The position numbers and the translations under genes were made by a program. A stretch of 10,927 bases of DNA, taken from the NCBI GenBank assembly GCA_049317725.1, contig JBMOHS010000133.1, positions 1 through 10,927 of the forward strand, read 5' to 3'. The stretch is from CAIOZW01 sp049317725 (GTDB lineage Bacteria > Acidobacteriota > Blastocatellia > RBC074). The notes under the pieces are model-generated. The model did not search any database, was not told the origin of the DNA, and worked only from the letters and a program-made list of their open reading frames with translations. Positions 6,182 through 10,927 of this stretch are shown here, in pieces; the stretch's first letter is position 1; each line of letters starts with the position of its first letter.

Positions 6182-7443
6182 TCAGGGTGAGTTGGTCGGC
6201 CGGCCAAGGCGACCTGCGGCTTGCAAGAGTCGGCGAAGGGGATCGAGGGGAAGGGACTCGACGTGACGGCCCTGGTGACCCGTCATCGACGTCGCCCGCA
6301 GGAGGGAGTTGACGACTGCTTCTTCTGTCGCCTCGATGACTGCCTGGAAGAGCGGTGAGAGCCCTTCGTGGGTGAGGATCTGGGAGGTGCGCCGACGGGG
6401 GCCACCCGGACGAAGGCGGTTCTCTGTCGCGGTGCTGAAGGCGATGACGTAGTCCCCGCTCCCGTGAGTGGCCGAGGCGCCGGTCCGGCCCAATCCAAGC
6501 ATCGCCCGCCGGGCGAGCCGCATCAGCTGGTGGTGATCGAGGGGAGCGTCGGTGGCGATGACGATCATGACCGACCCATCGGCGGAGTGGAGGATGGGAG
6601 CAGCCCCTGGGGAGGCTTGGCTCCTTTCGGGCGTGGTCGAGGCCGGCCGTACCGACTCCCGCAGGTAGTACTGACCGAGCGCTTCCCCAACGCGGACCCC
6701 ATCGATCGTCAATACCCCACCGAAGTTCGATTGGACGAGTAACCCAACCGTGTAGCCGCCGAGCGAAGCAGGCAGGACCCGCGAAGCCGAGCCGATCCCT
6801 CCCTTGAATCCGAAGGCGACCGTTCCGGTCCCCGCCCCGACACATCCCTCCTCGACGGCTTCGGTATTGGCGCCGCGCAGGGCCGCGAAGACCTCGGCCT
6901 GCCCGAGAGGGCGCTGGCGAATGTCGTTGAGGTAGCCGTCATTGGTCTCTCCGACGACGGGGTTGATCGATCGAACCTCTTCATTGCCGGGCAGGGCCAG
7001 CATCCACTCGAGCAGGGCATCGGCGACCCGCGGCACGTTGAGCGTGCTGGTCAGCAGAATTGGCGTCTCGATCTCCCCCAATTCGTTGACCTGGGTCGAT
7101 CCCATCAGTTTGCCAAATCCATTGCCGACGTGAATCGCGGCGGGCACCTTCTCCTGAAAAAGGTTGCCCCCGTGCGGGAGGATCGCCGTCACGCCGGTGC
7201 GGAGATTGTCTCCTCGTATGAGGGTCGTCTGGCCAACCCGGACGCCCGCCACGTCGGTCAAGCTGTTGCGCGGACCTGTCGGAAGGACTCCGATCGAGAG
7301 CCCCAGCTCGCGTGCGCGGGGCCGTTTCCCTTCCTGGATGGCATTGGACAAGGCGGCTTCTCCTTGAGGGATGGCGGAGAGGGCCAGCAGCAACAGCACC
7401 GCGGCCGACAGCCCCCGCCCCTTCTGCTTCGTCGAGGAGCGGC

Positions 7444-7447
<4 letters not shown>
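6182..7447 (-). CDS. Secreted P1 family (DmpA/BapA-type) self-processing aminopeptidase
   Basis: This 421-residue precursor is an Ntn-type hydrolase of peptidase family S58 (D-aminopeptidase DmpA, beta-peptidyl aminopeptidase BapA), which cleaves itself and uses the new N-terminal Ser as nucleophile. A signal peptide is clear: basic start (SRSSTKQKGRG), hydrophobic core about 13-25 and a likely cut near Ala31. Family motifs are GETNDGYLND (166-175), GAGTGTVAFGFKGGIGSASR (204-223), VQSNFGG (238-244), DGSVMIVIATDAPL (290-303) and SGDYVIAFSTA (330-340). Self-cleavage is expected between Gly291 and Ser292; Asn241 is the probable oxyanion-hole residue. A Pro/Ser-rich linker (about 264-288) before the cleavage site looks long. 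ATG 7447 overlaps the ppc stop (ATGA), with GAGGAA 6 bases upstream. The substrate (D-, beta- or ordinary N-terminal residues) cannot be told. Confidence 0.93.
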
Positions 7448-10365
<2,918 letters not shown>

Positions 10366-10373
10366 GGAAATTC

Positions 10374-10402
10374 ATTGTGGCCACGATTCTTGTTGGGAGC
10401 AA
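10374..10402 (-). promoter_or_regulatory. Tentative ppc promoter giving a near-leaderless mRNA
   Basis: On the minus strand TTGCTC (complement of 10397-10402) is followed after 17 bases by CACAAT (complement of 10374-10379, four of six -10 matches). The -10 box would end 8 bases before the ppc ATG, so the transcript would have almost no leader. That agrees with the lack of a ribosome binding site, but the match is weak. Confidence 0.22.
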
Positions 10403-10418
10403 GGGATTGCCGGATAAT
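10390..10418 (+). promoter_or_regulatory. Likely sigma-70 promoter of the asparaginase gene
   Basis: TTGTTG (10390-10395) is followed after exactly 17 bases by GATAAT (10413-10418, five of six -10 matches). Transcription would begin near 10425, giving a purine-rich leader of about 33 bases that ends in the strong ribosome site AGGAGG (10445-10450). It overlaps the tentative ppc promoter on the other strand, so the two may compete. Confidence 0.5.
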
Positions 10419-10457
10419 CTGACAGCAAACAGGGAAGAGGGAAGAGGAGGAGACTGG

Positions 10458-10927
10458 ATGTTGAAACCAAAAATTGCCGCCTTCTTTACCGGGGGCACGA
10501 TCTCGATGCGGGTCGATCCGGAGACGGGGGGGGCGGTGCCCGCCCTTGCCGGCGAGGAGATTCTCGCCCTGGTGCCGGGATTGACAACGCTCGCCGACGT
10601 CCAGCTCTTCAATCCTGGGCTTTGGCCTGGTCCCCACGTCACTCCAGCCCGGATGATGGAGCTGGCCCGGCAGGTGGCGGCGGTGCTTGCCGACCCGTCC
10701 GTCGCCGGGGCCGTCATCACGCACGGAACCGATACGCTCGAAGAGACCGCCTACCTGCTGGATCTCGTCCTTGATCTCGCCAAGCCGATCGTCCTCGTCG
10801 GGGCGATGCGCAACAGCTCGGAGCTGAGCTGGGACGGACCCGCCAATCTGCGGGCCGCCTTCCGGGTCGCCCTCTCCCCGGATGCCGCGGGCCTTGGCGT
10901 GCTTGTCGTCATGAACGACCAGATTCT
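10458..10927 (+). CDS. L-asparaginase (N-terminal part, cut by window edge)
   Basis: The first 156 codons of a bacterial-type asparaginase (asparagine to aspartate and ammonia) are present; the family is about 320-340 residues, so roughly half is missing. FFTGGTIS (9-16) carries the first catalytic Thr (Thr11, matching Thr12 of E. coli AnsB), HGTDTLEETAYLL (89-101) carries the second pair Thr91-Asp92, and VGAMRNSSELSWDGPANL (114-131) is the third conserved block. There is no signal peptide, which suggests a cytoplasmic enzyme, though the motifs fit both type I and type II. AGGAGG (10445-10450) lies 7 bases before the ATG. It diverges from ppc, 92 bases apart. Confidence 0.95.
   Translation, partial: MLKPKIAAFFTGGTISMRVDPETGGAVPALAGEEILALVPGLTTLADVQLFNPGLWPGPHVTPARMMELARQVAAVLADPSVAGAVITHGTDTLEETAYLLDLVLDLAKPIVLVGAMRNSSELSWDGPANLRAAFRVALSPDAAGLGVLVVMNDQI

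Noticed and set aside
5946..6845. Minus-strand open frame (299 codons) across the STAS end and the P1 peptidase
   Set aside because: It overlaps the P1 peptidase motifs in another frame and runs through the STAS terminator; its composition is that of a shadow frame.

Overview
The window is ordinary-looking, densely coded, GC-rich bacterial chromosome. It holds eight protein genes: seven complete and one cut by the right edge. I see no rRNA, tRNA, CRISPR array, transposase or phage gene. The gene set (bacterial NurA, an orphan STAS factor of the Acidobacteria-like type, a UvrD-like helicase without the usual C-terminal extension, full-length PEP carboxylase) suggests a free-living bacterium of a group such as Acidobacteriota or Chloroflexota. 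That placement rests on remembered family resemblance and is weak.

Layout. Positions 1-244 are non-coding: a 7-bp tandem repeat (1-49), a long REP-like inverted repeat (86-159) and a possible promoter. A plus-strand group follows: a PLP-dependent D-cysteine desulfhydrase/ACC deaminase-like enzyme (245-1297), translationally coupled through ATGA to a UvrD/PcrA-type helicase (1294-3348), then an OsmC-family peroxidase-like protein (3391-3861). Its stop codon sits in a CTAG shared with the convergent minus-strand pair nurA-dtd (nuclease NurA 4336-5505, D-aminoacyl-tRNA deacylase 3858-4304). A 246-bp AT-richer divergent region (5506-5751) with repeated TTGGCAA motifs separates nurA from a small STAS anti-sigma-factor antagonist (5752-6090), which ends in a probable intrinsic terminator. 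On the minus strand, ppc (7444-10365) is coupled by a second ATGA overlap to a secreted P1/DmpA-type peptidase (6182-7447). Divergent from ppc, a cytoplasmic-type L-asparaginase starts at 10458 and runs off the end.

How the genes may work together. Two genes act on DNA (helicase, NurA), one on tRNA quality control (dtd), one probably on peroxides (OsmC). PEP carboxylase makes oxaloacetate and asparaginase makes aspartate; the two share a 92-bp divergent promoter region, which hints at linked control of C4/aspartate metabolism. I found no clear new defence or mobile system. The best leads are the motif cluster in front of the STAS gene, the repeat block at the left edge, an unusual active-site loop in the PLP enzyme, NurA without HerA in the window, and the coupling of ppc to a secreted self-processing peptidase.
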